DNA of 22,397 nucleotides from Euryarchaeota archaeon UBA102 (GTDB taxonomy: Archaea > Thermoplasmatota > Poseidoniia > MGIII > CG-Epi1), in assembly GCA_002509225.1 (NCBI GenBank), contig DAHL01000018.1, positions 1 through 22,397 on the forward strand, read 5' to 3'. This document shows, piece after piece, positions 1 through 7,720 of this stretch. Numbering within the stretch: the first letter of the stretch is position 1; every line of letters starts with the position of its first letter. The position numbers and the translations under genes are program-made. A model generated the notes under the pieces. That model searched no databases and was not told the origin of the DNA. It saw only the letters and a program-made list of their open reading frames with translations.

Positions 1-255
1 GATGATGTTGTTTTTTTCATGGAAGATTCTCTAAGGGAAGTCGCTATGAAAGTCTCTACTATTTTACGTAAAAGCGGTCGTTCCGTAGATTTGATTATGG
101 AAAGCAAAAAAGTGAAAAACGCTCTAAAGTATGCCAATAAGACTGGTGCTTCTCGTTTAATCATGGTAACTCCGGATGAATGGAAAAAAGAAGCCCTTAG
201 AATTAAGAACATGGATAGTGGTAAGGAATCTGAAATCCCACTTTCTAAACTTTAA
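1..255 (+). CDS. hisS: Histidyl-tRNA synthetase, C-terminal fragment (5' end outside the window)
   Basis: This is the last 84 codons of an open frame that enters from the left edge and stops with TAA at 253-255. The fragment matches the class IIa anticodon-binding domain at the C-terminus of HisRS: an alternating beta/alpha pattern with VAMKVSTILRKSGRSVDL, then KNALKYANKTGASRLIMV (the segment usually written LKKQLKYADKLGA), and the closing pattern in which KNMDSGKESEIPLSKL corresponds to the usual VKDL-TGEQ-xVPL ending. HisRS charges tRNA-His in the cytoplasm, and a tRNA-His gene lies 3 kb downstream on the opposite strand, which agrees with the call. The catalytic domain is not visible, so the identification rests on the C-terminal domain alone. 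A related class IIa synthetase tail is possible but fits less well. Confidence 0.8.
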   Translation, partial: DDVVFFMEDSLREVAMKVSTILRKSGRSVDLIMESKKVKNALKYANKTGASRLIMVTPDEWKKEALRIKNMDSGKESEIPLSKL

Positions 256-262
256 GATTCCA

Positions 263-299
263 ACTAAATTATTATATTCATACACATTTTACTTCTACA
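263..299 (+). promoter_or_regulatory. Leaderless promoter, copy 1 of a duplicated 40-bp cassette
   Basis: The AT-rich TATA element at 269-278 is centred about 26 nt before the A of the ATG at 300. That is the spacing expected if transcription starts at or next to the start codon. No Shine-Dalgarno sequence lies between them. The block 263-302 is repeated at 1918-1957 with three mismatches and identical spacing to the ATG. Confidence 0.65.
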
Positions 300-1922
300 A
301 TGGGCGGGCCAAAACAGAAACACAACATATCGCTAATATCACTCGTAGCTGTGTTGTTGGTTTCTGGCTGTCTTCAGGAAAATACAATATCTCCTCCTTC
401 ACCGCCTGAAGAACCTTCTCTTCCCGACGGTATATTTGTTACAGGTCCAGATGGCCTGAATGTTTCAGATGAACCACTTCTCATGGACTTCGTTTTTAGC
501 GATGTAGGTGAACAAGGAGCCGAACCAAGCATAGGTGTCACTTCTAGTGGTTGTATATTTTTCATAGCATTTGAAAAACCGATGAGATCTTGCGATTATG
601 GACAATCGTGGATAAATGCCGCCGAAGGAGATCCGACACAAGCTCCGTTTACCAATGATCCTTATGGTTGGGTGGATAATGTTACAGATAGGGTATTCAA
701 TATTCATATGATGGGCCTTCAGACTACTTGGATTGGTTGGTCTGATAATGATGGCGAAACATGGGCAGGGAATCCTCATGATTCTGGAACTTCTCCTCTA
801 AATGACCATATCAAACTCGGTTCGGGACCATGGACTGAAGAAGGTCTGTATGCTGCAATAGGACAAGGTAGTAGCAATGTGTATGAGCAGGCCGTATATT
901 TCTGTTACAACAAGCTAGCCGGCATATTCTGCTTCACTAGTTTCGACGGCGGGGCTTCATTCGAGGCAGGAGGTCAAATCATAGGTTTAGCTACCACTAA
1001 TGGAGGTCTACACGGGGCCATTACGACTGCGGCCGACGGGACAGTTTACGTTCCTCCAAGGGTTTCAACACCAACAGTCATTTTTTCTAAAGACAACGGC
1101 TTTAGTTGGGAACAGCGTACAATGGGAGAAGATGTAGGTACACCAAACCCTCGTAAGAACGCAGAAGTCGCTACCGACACTCATTCCAATGCATATCATG
1201 TGTGGGTTGGAGCAGACGAGGGAATCTATATGTCACGAAGTACCGATTCTGGTAATACCTGGGAACAGGAAAGCACTAGAATCAGTCCTGCTAGCGTTAT
1301 CTCAACCACATTCCCACATACTTCTGCCGGTAGCCCTGGGAGAATCGCCATTACTTACTTAGGAAGTGAGAATGCCAGCGCATTAGGGCAACCCAATATT
1401 GATGATGAACCATGGGATGGAAATGCACACTACGCACCTGCCAACGTTAGTTATCATCTTTACATTACATACAGTTTGAATGCTTTGGATCCAAATCCAG
1501 TATTTCATACACAGAGAGTTACATCAGATCCTGTCCAAATGGGCAGTATCTGTCTAAACAGCGGAGATTGCCGGGATACTGGCGGGGACAGATCTAATCG
1601 TAATCTTCTAGATTTCAATGATCTTCATATAGATTTAGAAGGAAGAGTGTACGTGGCTTTTGCAGACGGGTGTACTGGGACTTGCGCATCTGGAGAGGAC
1701 ACCTCTCCTGAAAATTCTCGAGATAGATTGGGTTCTGTGTATTACTTAGGAAACGGACCAAGTCTCTACGAATCTGTAGGCAATTTATCCATATTAATTC
1801 CACCTCTCGGTGCTCCTGAACCATTCATTTCTGACCACATTCTTTCCATTTCATTTACAACCTTCGCCGTTCTTCCTTCGTTAAAAATATCTAGGATAAG
1901 GTCATTACTAGAACTCGACTAA
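300..1922 (+). CDS. Secreted lipoprotein with Asp-box (BNR/sialidase-like) repeats
   Basis: This 540-residue exported protein begins with a short basic stretch, a hydrophobic core (residues 10-21) and a lipobox VSGC with the candidate lipidated Cys at 24, followed by a Pro/Glu-rich linker. Five Asp-box motifs (S-x-D-x-G-x-[ST]-[WF]) are visible near residues 97, 148, 214, 263 and 314, for example SDNDGETW and STDSGNTW. They mark the beta-propeller fold of sialidases and related surface proteins. I do not see a convincing sialidase catalytic set, so it could be a glycan-binding or other propeller protein instead. Paired cysteines in the C-terminal third suggest disulphides. The start is the ATG that fits both the signal peptide and the promoter spacing. 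The next gene has the same promoter and signal architecture, and its promoter copy begins at this gene's stop codon. Confidence 0.8.
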   Translation: MGGPKQKHNISLISLVAVLLVSGCLQENTISPPSPPEEPSLPDGIFVTGPDGLNVSDEPLLMDFVFSDVGEQGAEPSIGVTSSGCIFFIAFEKPMRSCDYGQSWINAAEGDPTQAPFTNDPYGWVDNVTDRVFNIHMMGLQTTWIGWSDNDGETWAGNPHDSGTSPLNDHIKLGSGPWTEEGLYAAIGQGSSNVYEQAVYFCYNKLAGIFCFTSFDGGASFEAGGQIIGLATTNGGLHGAITTAADGTVYVPPRVSTPTVIFSKDNGFSWEQRTMGEDVGTPNPRKNAEVATDTHSNAYHVWVGADEGIYMSRSTDSGNTWEQESTRISPASVISTTFPHTSAGSPGRIAITYLGSENASALGQPNIDDEPWDGNAHYAPANVSYHLYITYSLNALDPNPVFHTQRVTSDPVQMGSICLNSGDCRDTGGDRSNRNLLDFNDLHIDLEGRVYVAFADGCTGTCASGEDTSPENSRDRLGSVYYLGNGPSLYESVGNLSILIPPLGAPEPFISDHILSISFTTFAVLPSLKISRIRSLLELD

Positions 1923-1954
1923 ATTATTATATTCATACATATTTTACATCTTCA
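1918..1954 (+). promoter_or_regulatory. Leaderless promoter, copy 2 of the duplicated cassette
   Basis: This is a near-exact copy of 263-299. The TATA element at 1924-1933 has the same spacing of about 26 nt to the ATG at 1955. The copy overlaps the TAA stop (1920-1922) of the preceding lipoprotein gene, so the subtilase gene appears to have its own start site without any intergenic spacer. Confidence 0.65.
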
Positions 1955-3190
1955 ATGAGTGATTCGAAACACAAGCAAAGCGCGTCATTAATTTCTCTTA
2001 TAGTAGTTTTATTTTTTTCAGGCTGTTTAAATGAAATACCAGAAATAATAATAGAACCAGAACCACCAGAAGAGGATGCTTGGAGGGCGTACTCTGTAGT
2101 TGCTCCTGTTGATACTGGAATCAACCCATATCATATTCATTTTCAGACAAATGATACTCTCCCTTCATGGTTTTTAGATGATTTTGGTGTTACTTTAGTT
2201 TGTGATTTATCGGACGAAGGTTCTTGGGAAGAAAGAGTTGAAGCTGATAGAGAATCTTGCTGGAACAAGATTGTTTATGACGATATAGTTTATTTCGAAG
2301 GCACGAGAATTATTGGAGCAATGGGGGAGGAAGGATGGAGCGAAACTCCAATTTTAGATGACCCTAATGATGGCCATGGAACTGCCGTTACTGGCGCAGT
2401 ACTCGATGGAAATCCGGATGCAGTTATTTTCTTCTTGGAAGGTTTTGACGGAGTTAGAAGGGCGGCTGAACATCCAATGGTCGATATCATCACTACGAGT
2501 TTCGGTCCAATTGCTTCTGTACCGGTTTCAGGCATAGAAGATGATACTGAATATGCGGTCAATGAAATGGGAAAACTCCACACAGGTGCCTGTGATAATA
2601 CTGCTTCTACTTGCGTTCAGGATTCAACAGGCGGTCCACCTTGGTCTATAGGCATCTCAGGATTTCAAGAAGACGGTGATAGGGGTAAAGTTATGCATTG
2701 TTCCGGAACCGCACCAGATATAGTTGCTGATTGGACACAATATTTACCAGATCACGATTCAATTGATGGATACCACGATACTTCTGGAACTAGTTTCGCT
2801 ACTCCAAGAACTGCAGGCATTCTTTCTTTTGTAATTCAAGAATTAAGAAACCAAACTAATGACTTCGGTTCAGGCGGTCGTAACGGCAGCCTAGTATTTG
2901 GTGAAAATTTTTCCGTTACGAATTATGATATTCGAAGAAGTATGGAAAAAGCATCATATTTCCCATCTTTTTCAGAATACGATCCTGGAGAAAACGAAGG
3001 ACCATGCCAAACAGGAACTCCAATTTCTCCCGTCGCCCCATATACACAAACTGGTTGGGGTGTTGTAGATCCAACAGTTTCTCAGTCTATGATTGATGAT
3101 TTAATCGGCCTATCTTCTTTATCAGATAAAAGTTTCGATTGCGAAACTTACATGGATTCTGTAATGGTGGCTCGAGAAGCTTACTGGTAG
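1955..3190 (+). CDS. Subtilisin-like serine protease (family S8), lipoprotein
   Basis: This 411-residue lipoprotein is predicted to be an exported endopeptidase. The signal peptide is closely similar to that of the preceding gene: a KHK-type basic start, SLISL at residues 11-15 and the lipobox FSGC, with Cys again at 24. The S8 triad can be read directly: Asp53 in VDTG, His141 in DGHGTAVTG and Ser280 in GTSFATP. Asn215 in TGACDN is a candidate for the oxyanion-hole Asn normally found in AAGN, though its surroundings are atypical. Several cysteines in the mature domain (83, 102, 213, 220, 249 and later) suggest disulphides. There is no obvious I9-type propeptide, only a short acidic Pro/Glu linker after the lipobox. 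It is probably a surface-anchored protease for feeding on peptides. An enzymatically altered S8 relative is possible because of the odd Asn context. Confidence 0.88.
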   Translation: MSDSKHKQSASLISLIVVLFFSGCLNEIPEIIIEPEPPEEDAWRAYSVVAPVDTGINPYHIHFQTNDTLPSWFLDDFGVTLVCDLSDEGSWEERVEADRESCWNKIVYDDIVYFEGTRIIGAMGEEGWSETPILDDPNDGHGTAVTGAVLDGNPDAVIFFLEGFDGVRRAAEHPMVDIITTSFGPIASVPVSGIEDDTEYAVNEMGKLHTGACDNTASTCVQDSTGGPPWSIGISGFQEDGDRGKVMHCSGTAPDIVADWTQYLPDHDSIDGYHDTSGTSFATPRTAGILSFVIQELRNQTNDFGSGGRNGSLVFGENFSVTNYDIRRSMEKASYFPSFSEYDPGENEGPCQTGTPISPVAPYTQTGWGVVDPTVSQSMIDDLIGLSSLSDKSFDCETYMDSVMVAREAYW

Positions 3191-3199
3191 CTTAGATTA

Positions 3200-3274
3200 T
3201 GGGGCGAGGCCCGGGACTCGAACCCGGGACGAGGGAGCCACAGTCCCCCAGTTTACCACTAGCCTAGCCTCGCC
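3200..3274 (-). tRNA. tRNA-His (GTG), G-1 and CCA encoded
   Basis: On the minus strand the gene folds as a cloverleaf: acceptor stem GCGAGGC (from 3273), anticodon stem GGGGA/TCCCT around the loop CTGTGGC (anticodon GTG, His), and T arm CCGGG-TTCGAGT-CCCGG. An extra G (3274) precedes position 1 and faces C73, the identity feature of tRNA-His. CCA is encoded at 3202-3200. The D stem is weak: GGCT against AACT gives G-U, G-C, a C-A mismatch and U-A. The anticodon together with G-1/C73 makes the identity firm. Confidence 0.95.
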
Positions 3275-3301
3275 AATTATTATTGTTAAATGCACTGCCG
3301 G

Positions 3302-3309
3302 TATTATAT
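3302..3309 (-). promoter_or_regulatory. Putative TATA box of tRNA-His
   Basis: Read on the minus strand this is ATATAATA, about 30 nt before the tRNA 5' end. It overlaps the TAA stop codon (3306-3304) of the upstream mutase gene. The call is by position and composition only. The tRNA could also be processed from read-through of the mutase transcript. Confidence 0.45.
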
Positions 3310-4926
3310 GATTTCTTTAGGCCGATATTCGCCCCAAACACTTCGCAATAGGTCGCAAACCTCACCCAATGTTGCTTCATTATCAAAAGCTTCCATCATA
3401 TACGGAATTAAATTTTCGTTTCCATTCTTTACAGCCTCTTCGAATTTCTTCATTATTTCATTAGTTCCCCTGTCTCTCTTTTTTAATTTCGAAATTTCTT
3501 CGCTCTGTTTTTCCCCAACACCTTCTTCTATTTTTGTAAATTCTTCTTTCTCTTCATCTTCGTTTTCCATAAATTTATTTATTCCAACCACAACCGTCTC
3601 ATCTTTCTCTATCTTTCTTTGATAATCATACGACGCATCTGCGATTTGTTGTTGAACCCATCCACTCTCTATCGCTTTTAACATTCCACCTCTTTCATTT
3701 ATTTTTTCTATTATCTCTTCTGCTTCTCTACACATATCGGCAGTCATTTTTTCAATAGTCCAAGACCCAGCTAGCGGATCAATGGTGTTTACAACACCAG
3801 ATTCATGAGCTATTATTTGTTGGGTACGGAGTGCCAATCTTGCAGCTTTTTCAGAAGGTAAACCAAGCGCCTCATCTAAACTATTAGTATGCAAAGATTG
3901 TGTACCCCCCAATACTGCTGAAAGTGCCTGTATCGTAGTTCTAATAACATTGTTATATGGCTGTTGAGCAGTAAGCGTACTTCCTCCAGTTTGTGTATGA
4001 AATCTTAATCTAGCCGATTCTTCTTTTTTTACTCCAAATTTATTTTTCATTATGCTTGCCCACATTATTCTCGCAGCTCTAAATTTCGCAATCTCAACTA
4101 AAAAATCATTATGAGCATTAAAGAAAAACGCTATTCTAGGTGCTACAGAATCTGCAGACATACCTCTAGCTATTGCAGCTTCAACATACGTTATACCGTT
4201 AGCCAATGTAAATGCTAATTCTTGCACTGCCGTCGACCCAGCTTCTCTTATATGGTAACCAGAAACGGATATCGTATTCCATCCAGGTACCTTTTTAGAA
4301 CAATATTCAAAAATATCAGTAGCCAACTTTAAAGATTTATCGGGCGGATAGATGTAAGTTCCTCTGGCAATGTATTCTTTTAGAATGTCATTTTGCACAG
4401 TACCTTTTATTAATTTCAAATCGGTTTTTCTTCTCTTAGCAAGTAAAAAATACAGACTAGACAACATAGATGCGGGAGCATTAATGGTCATACTAGTCGA
4501 GATTTTATCCAAGGGCAATTCTTCGAAAAGTTTTTCCATATCATTAATGGAATCTATAGCCACTCCAACCTTTCCCACTTCTCCTTGAGCTATTGGGTGG
4601 TCACTATCATAACCCATTTGTGTGGGTAAATCAAAAGCAACACTCAATCCATTATTTCCTTGAGAAATTAAATATCGAAATCGTTTATTCGATTCCTTTG
4701 CAGATCCAAAGCCGGCATATTGGCGCATGGTCCACAAACGACCACGATACCCAGTTGCATGCAACCCTCTGGCATATGGCATTTCTCCAGGAAAACCAAC
4801 TCTTTCTAAATATTCTAAATCTTCTAAATCTTCTTCACTATTAACAAAATTATCCTCTACCGTCTTAGAATCTTTATTCAAACCCGGATTTAGCGTTTTT
4901 TCTTCCCATCTTTTTTTATTAGACAT
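3304..4926 (-). CDS. mcmA1: Methylmalonyl-CoA mutase, large (alpha/N-terminal) subunit
   Basis: This protein of about 540 residues should interconvert (R)-methylmalonyl-CoA and succinyl-CoA in propionate, odd-chain fatty-acid and branched amino-acid metabolism. Hallmark segments are present: [40 protein letters not shown], the substrate-binding [18 protein letters not shown] with the conserved His, and [19 protein letters not shown]. It ends at the GEYRP tail. There is no B12-binding domain, so a separate small subunit encoded elsewhere is required. I chose the ATG at 4926 ([10 protein letters not shown]), which overlaps the stop of the upstream plsC by 8 nt; an in-frame GTG at 4938 would add four residues. 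It is the last gene of the rpoK-eno-rps2-plsC run, an unusual neighbourhood for this enzyme. Isobutyryl-CoA mutase or another acyl-CoA mutase is a less likely alternative. Confidence 0.93.
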   Translation of the reverse strand: MSNKKRWEEKTLNPGLNKDSKTVEDNFVNSEEDLEDLEYLERVGFPGEMPYARGLHATGYRGRLWTMRQYAGFGSAKESNKRFRYLISQGNNGLSVAFDLPTQMGYDSDHPIAQGEVGKVGVAIDSINDMEKLFEELPLDKISTSMTINAPASMLSSLYFLLAKRRKTDLKLIKGTVQNDILKEYIARGTYIYPPDKSLKLATDIFEYCSKKVPGWNTISVSGYHIREAGSTAVQELAFTLANGITYVEAAIARGMSADSVAPRIAFFFNAHNDFLVEIAKFRAARIMWASIMKNKFGVKKEESARLRFHTQTGGSTLTAQQPYNNVIRTTIQALSAVLGGTQSLHTNSLDEALGLPSEKAARLALRTQQIIAHESGVVNTIDPLAGSWTIEKMTADMCREAEEIIEKINERGGMLKAIESGWVQQQIADASYDYQRKIEKDETVVVGINKFMENEDEEKEEFTKIEEGVGEKQSEEISKLKKRDRGTNEIMKKFEEAVKNGNENLIPYMMEAFDNEATLGEVCDLLRSVWGEYRPKEII

Positions 4927-5638
4927 TAGATTCGTCACAGCTATCTATCAGCTCTTTTAACACAGTTTGCATCCTTGCTCTAAGCTCCTTCATCGTTTCT
5001 TCAACTTTACCCTTTTCGACAGTAATAGGTTCTATCCATTTTCCTTTCACTATTGTTCCGCTTCCAGAGTAGAAATATTTTTTCATTCCTTTAACTAAAC
5101 TATCTTCTCTTGACCAATCTAAGCTTTGATTAGTATAGTAAAAAACCATCACATTAATCGGAGCACCCGTCTTTTCAGCAGCCACAAATATTCCTTTTTT
5201 AAATTCACCAATAGTATCATTGGCAGTACATGTCCCTTCGGGAAGGACCCACAAAGGCTTTTCCATAATAGGCCAATTTTTGATGGCTTCTATCGTTTCC
5301 CTTCTTGAACTCTTTTTATCCCTCTCTACAAAAAGAACATTTGCCTTTTCAAATATCTTTCCAATTACTGGATAATTTCGAGTTTCTGCTTTTGCAACTG
5401 CTCCGCCCATTTTTTGAGCTGGCAAAATCAACGTATCAAGCCAACTCGTATGATTTGCACACAGATACCCATCTCCAGGTTTTCCTTCTACATCTAAAAC
5501 AACATCATATTTATCCAATAATCTTTTCGCAGTATTTTCGCATTCCTTTCTCCAACTTTCTTCATCCATACGGCCTGATTTAAAACGCAATTTCAAAAAT
5601 TCAATACCTATTTTTCCCAATTCTAGGTATGCGCGCAT
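4919..5638 (-). CDS. plsC: PlsC-like 1-acylglycerol-3-phosphate acyltransferase (LPLAT superfamily)
   Basis: This 239-residue protein carries the acyltransferase signatures in order: motif I NHTSWLD (catalytic His63 and Asp68, H-x4-D), motif [13 protein letters not shown] near residue 104, and motif III LPEGTCT. The family transfers an acyl group to lysophosphatidate or a related lysolipid at the membrane. The N-terminus is only mildly hydrophobic, so association may be peripheral. A strong Shine-Dalgarno (AAGGAG, 5649-5644) precedes the ATG and lies just after the S2 stop, which supports both the start and co-transcription. The gene overlaps the following mutase gene by 8 nt. Ester-lipid acyltransferases are not part of the standard archaeal ether-lipid pathway, so the physiological acceptor is unknown. 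Confidence 0.85.
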   Translation of the reverse strand: MRAYLELGKIGIEFLKLRFKSGRMDEESWRKECENTAKRLLDKYDVVLDVEGKPGDGYLCANHTSWLDTLILPAQKMGGAVAKAETRNYPVIGKIFEKANVLFVERDKKSSRRETIEAIKNWPIMEKPLWVLPEGTCTANDTIGEFKKGIFVAAEKTGAPINVMVFYYTNQSLDWSREDSLVKGMKKYFYSGSGTIVKGKWIEPITVEKGKVEETMKELRARMQTVLKELIDSCDESNV

Positions 5639-5650
5639 ACTCTCTCCTTT

Positions 5651-6268
5651 TCAAATTAGAGGAGCTTCAAAATCATCAATAGTTTCTTCTAACTCTTCGT
5701 CCGCTCCCATTTGCCCTCTTGCACGCAAGATTTCTATTGCAAGAAGTCTATACATCAAAGCTAAAGATCTTCTACCTTTATTGTTTCCAGGTATTACTAG
5801 GTCTACATTAGTAGTTAAATTGTTAGAATCACAAAAAGCAATTACAGGTATGTCTATCGAAACAGCTTCTCTAAATGGTTGAGCATCTGCAGCAGGGTCT
5901 GTCAAAATAATAGCAACAGGCTCCACAAAACTTTCCATCCTCGGATTCGTTAATCTTCCAGGTGTAAATCTTCCAGGTATACAACTGAAATTTACACTGT
6001 CACTAAACATTTTAGCCGGTTTTTGACCATACTGTCTAGCAGAAACGACCATAACCTCTTCAGGTTTAAAATCTTTCAGAAAGTTCGCAGCTTCAGATAT
6101 CTGCTCACTAGTTTTTTTAATATTTATTATACGCAATCCATCCTCTCTAACTTTGTAAATATATTCTTCCATATCGCCACTTTTTTGTTTCGTCCCTATA
6201 TGAACTCCACATGTCAGAAAAGTATCTTCATCGGTTAACAATACTTCACTTGTGATTTCTTCCGTCAT
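5651..6268 (-). CDS. rps2: 30S ribosomal protein S2 (uS2)
   Basis: At 205 residues it has archaeal uS2 length. The diagnostic N-terminal segment FLTCGVHIGTKQKSGDMEEY, the central SARQYGQKPAKMF and PGRFTPGRLTNP are all present, with the later stretch IPVIAFCDSNNLTTNVDLVI and an acidic C-terminal tail. uS2 binds the 30S head-body junction. Its ATG (6268) overlaps the enolase stop in an ATGA arrangement (4 nt), consistent with translational coupling. The order rpoK-eno-S2 is a conserved archaeal arrangement. Confidence 0.96.
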   Translation of the reverse strand: MTEEITSEVLLTDEDTFLTCGVHIGTKQKSGDMEEYIYKVREDGLRIINIKKTSEQISEAANFLKDFKPEEVMVVSARQYGQKPAKMFSDSVNFSCIPGRFTPGRLTNPRMESFVEPVAIILTDPAADAQPFREAVSIDIPVIAFCDSNNLTTNVDLVIPGNNKGRRSLALMYRLLAIEILRARGQMGADEELEETIDDFEAPLI

Positions 6269-7458
6269 TTAATTTCCTCTTCTATTCTTACAAGCTCGTT
6301 TAACTTAGCTATGCGTTCTCCACCCACGGAGCCAGTTTTTATAGCATGGCATCCAAAAGCAACACCCAAATGAGATATGGTTGAATCTGTAGTTTCTCCA
6401 CTTCTATGAGATATCACAGTTACCATACCTGCTCCATGGGCCATCTCAATAGCCTTCTTAGTTTCTGTCAAGGTACCTATTTGATTCGGCTTAATCAACA
6501 CAGCATTTGTTGATTTTTTCTCTATCCCAATCTCTATTCTATTTCTATTTGTCGTGTATAAATCATCACCAATTATCAATGCATTAGTTTTAGACGTAAG
6601 TTCTGCCCATCCATCAAAATCTTCTTGATCAATTGGGTCTTCGACAGAGTATAAATTATATTTTTCAATAATATCTGCTACCCAGTTTATTTGCTCTTCA
6701 CGAGTCAGACTCATTTCTTTATATTCATATTTATCATTAATGAAAAACTCACTTGCAGCCATATCGAGCCCCGTTCTTATTTTCACACTTCTTTCTTCAC
6801 TAATCTCTTTCGCAGATTCAACTACAAGCTCTAATGCTTCAACATTACTAAGGGGGGCTACCCAAGCACCTTCATCCCCTTTACCAAGTGCATGGTTCGG
6901 CAATCGATTTCTTAATTTTTCTTTTACTCTATTATGTACAGATACGTTAGCAAGCATAGCGTCCGTGACATTATCACAAAAACTAGTCACTAAGAATTCT
7001 TGTATATCTGTACCACCAACTGCATGTGCACCACCTCCAAGAACATTTCCCATGGGGGCTGGTATTTTGAATTCATCAACATTTTTCAAATATTGATAAA
7101 GTGCTACATCCTTTCCATTCGCAGCCGCTTTTGCTGAGGCGAGAGATATTGCTACAGCAATATTACCGCCTATTCTAGAAAAATTCTTCGTTCCATCTAT
7201 CTCCATCAAAGTTTGATCAATGTGTTCTTGATTTTCCACATCCATTCCTTTCAATCTGGGTAAAACTTCTTTTTGAGCTATTTCTATTCCCTCATCAATT
7301 CCATTTTTTGGATATGCTTGCGCTTCGTATATCCCAGTAGAAGCACCAGCTGGTGCAGCACATCTCCCAATTCCGTCAGAAGTATCAATATCTACTTCAA
7401 TAGCAGGATTCCCTCTAGAATCTATAATTTTTCTAAAACTTACTCTCTCTATTATCAA
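6265..7458 (-). CDS. eno: Enolase (phosphopyruvate hydratase)
   Basis: This 397-residue glycolytic/gluconeogenic enzyme dehydrates 2-phosphoglycerate to phosphoenolpyruvate. Visible family motifs are DSRGNPAIEVDI near the N-terminus, GASTGIYEA (mobile loop), SVEDPIDQEDFDGW and IIGDDLYTTN (Mg-binding acidic residues), LIKPNQIGTLTET (catalytic Lys) and the signature VISHRSGETTDSTISHLGVA. The start is a TTG at 7458 that overlaps the TGA of rpoK in the sequence TTGA. The conserved enolase N-terminus (IERVSFRKIIDSRG) begins right there and no ATG or GTG fits better. It is flanked by rpoK and rps2, the standard archaeal arrangement. Confidence 0.96.
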   Translation of the reverse strand: MIIERVSFRKIIDSRGNPAIEVDIDTSDGIGRCAAPAGASTGIYEAQAYPKNGIDEGIEIAQKEVLPRLKGMDVENQEHIDQTLMEIDGTKNFSRIGGNIAVAISLASAKAAANGKDVALYQYLKNVDEFKIPAPMGNVLGGGAHAVGGTDIQEFLVTSFCDNVTDAMLANVSVHNRVKEKLRNRLPNHALGKGDEGAWVAPLSNVEALELVVESAKEISEERSVKIRTGLDMAASEFFINDKYEYKEMSLTREEQINWVADIIEKYNLYSVEDPIDQEDFDGWAELTSKTNALIIGDDLYTTNRNRIEIGIEKKSTNAVLIKPNQIGTLTETKKAIEMAHGAGMVTVISHRSGETTDSTISHLGVAFGCHAIKTGSVGGERIAKLNELVRIEEEIK

Positions 7459-7634
7459 TTATCATCCGACCTTGCTATGTCTATAGGGATTACTCCTTCG
7501 TCATACTCTAATTGAGCAATCAAAACAGGATCAATCATTTCTTTTGGCACTTTAACATTGACAGGAGCACCCATCGCTATCTGTTGAGCCCTTGCTCCAA
7601 TTATTCTCGCTTTTTCAAATCTAGTGTGTTTCAT
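7455..7634 (-). CDS. rpoK: DNA-directed RNA polymerase subunit K (Rpb6/omega homologue)
   Basis: The 59-residue translation begins MKHTRFEKARIIGARA and continues QQIAMGAPV, the signature of the omega/Rpb6 fold, with DPVLIAQLEYDEGVIPIDIAR near the end. RpoK is an assembly and stability subunit of archaeal RNA polymerase. The length is typical of the short archaeal form. The ATG at 7634 is preceded by GGTGAT, which can pair with the archaeal 16S 3' end (AUCACC), so it is the likely start. The stop TGA overlaps the TTG start of enolase. rpoN, often upstream in archaea, is not present here. Confidence 0.92.
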   Translation of the reverse strand: MKHTRFEKARIIGARAQQIAMGAPVNVKVPKEMIDPVLIAQLEYDEGVIPIDIARSDDN

Positions 7635-7710
7635 ACTATCACCACAATACGTATACCAAAACAGCCGTTGTCTAGAGGGATAAAAAAACTTACTCTCTTA
7701 AACCCTAAGC

Positions 7711-7720
7711 ATTATATATG
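7711..7720. promoter_or_regulatory. Shared TATA element between divergent rpoK operon and secreted-protein gene
   Basis: ATTATATATG is near-symmetrical and is the only good TATA candidate in the 138-nt gap. On the plus strand it predicts a start near 7740-7745, leaving about 30 nt before the ATG at 7773. On the minus strand it predicts a start near 7690 and a leader of about 55 nt before rpoK. Whether both directions use it is inference. Confidence 0.45.

Noticed and set aside
465..779. Open frame on the minus strand inside the Asp-box lipoprotein gene
   Set aside because: It overlaps a gene with clear domain motifs, has no promoter or ribosome-binding site of its own, and its translation shows no family features.
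3200..3274. Integration site (att) at the tRNA-His 3' end
   Set aside because: I found no second copy of the tRNA 3' end and no integrase in the window.
3290..3622. Plus-strand open frame opposite the mutase 3' end
   Set aside because: The Ser/Phe/Ile-rich translation is the reverse complement of a Glu/Lys-rich stretch of the mutase, a typical shadow.
6740..7096. Plus-strand open frame of 118 codons opposite enolase
   Set aside because: Entirely within the conserved enolase gene on the other strand and without initiation signals.
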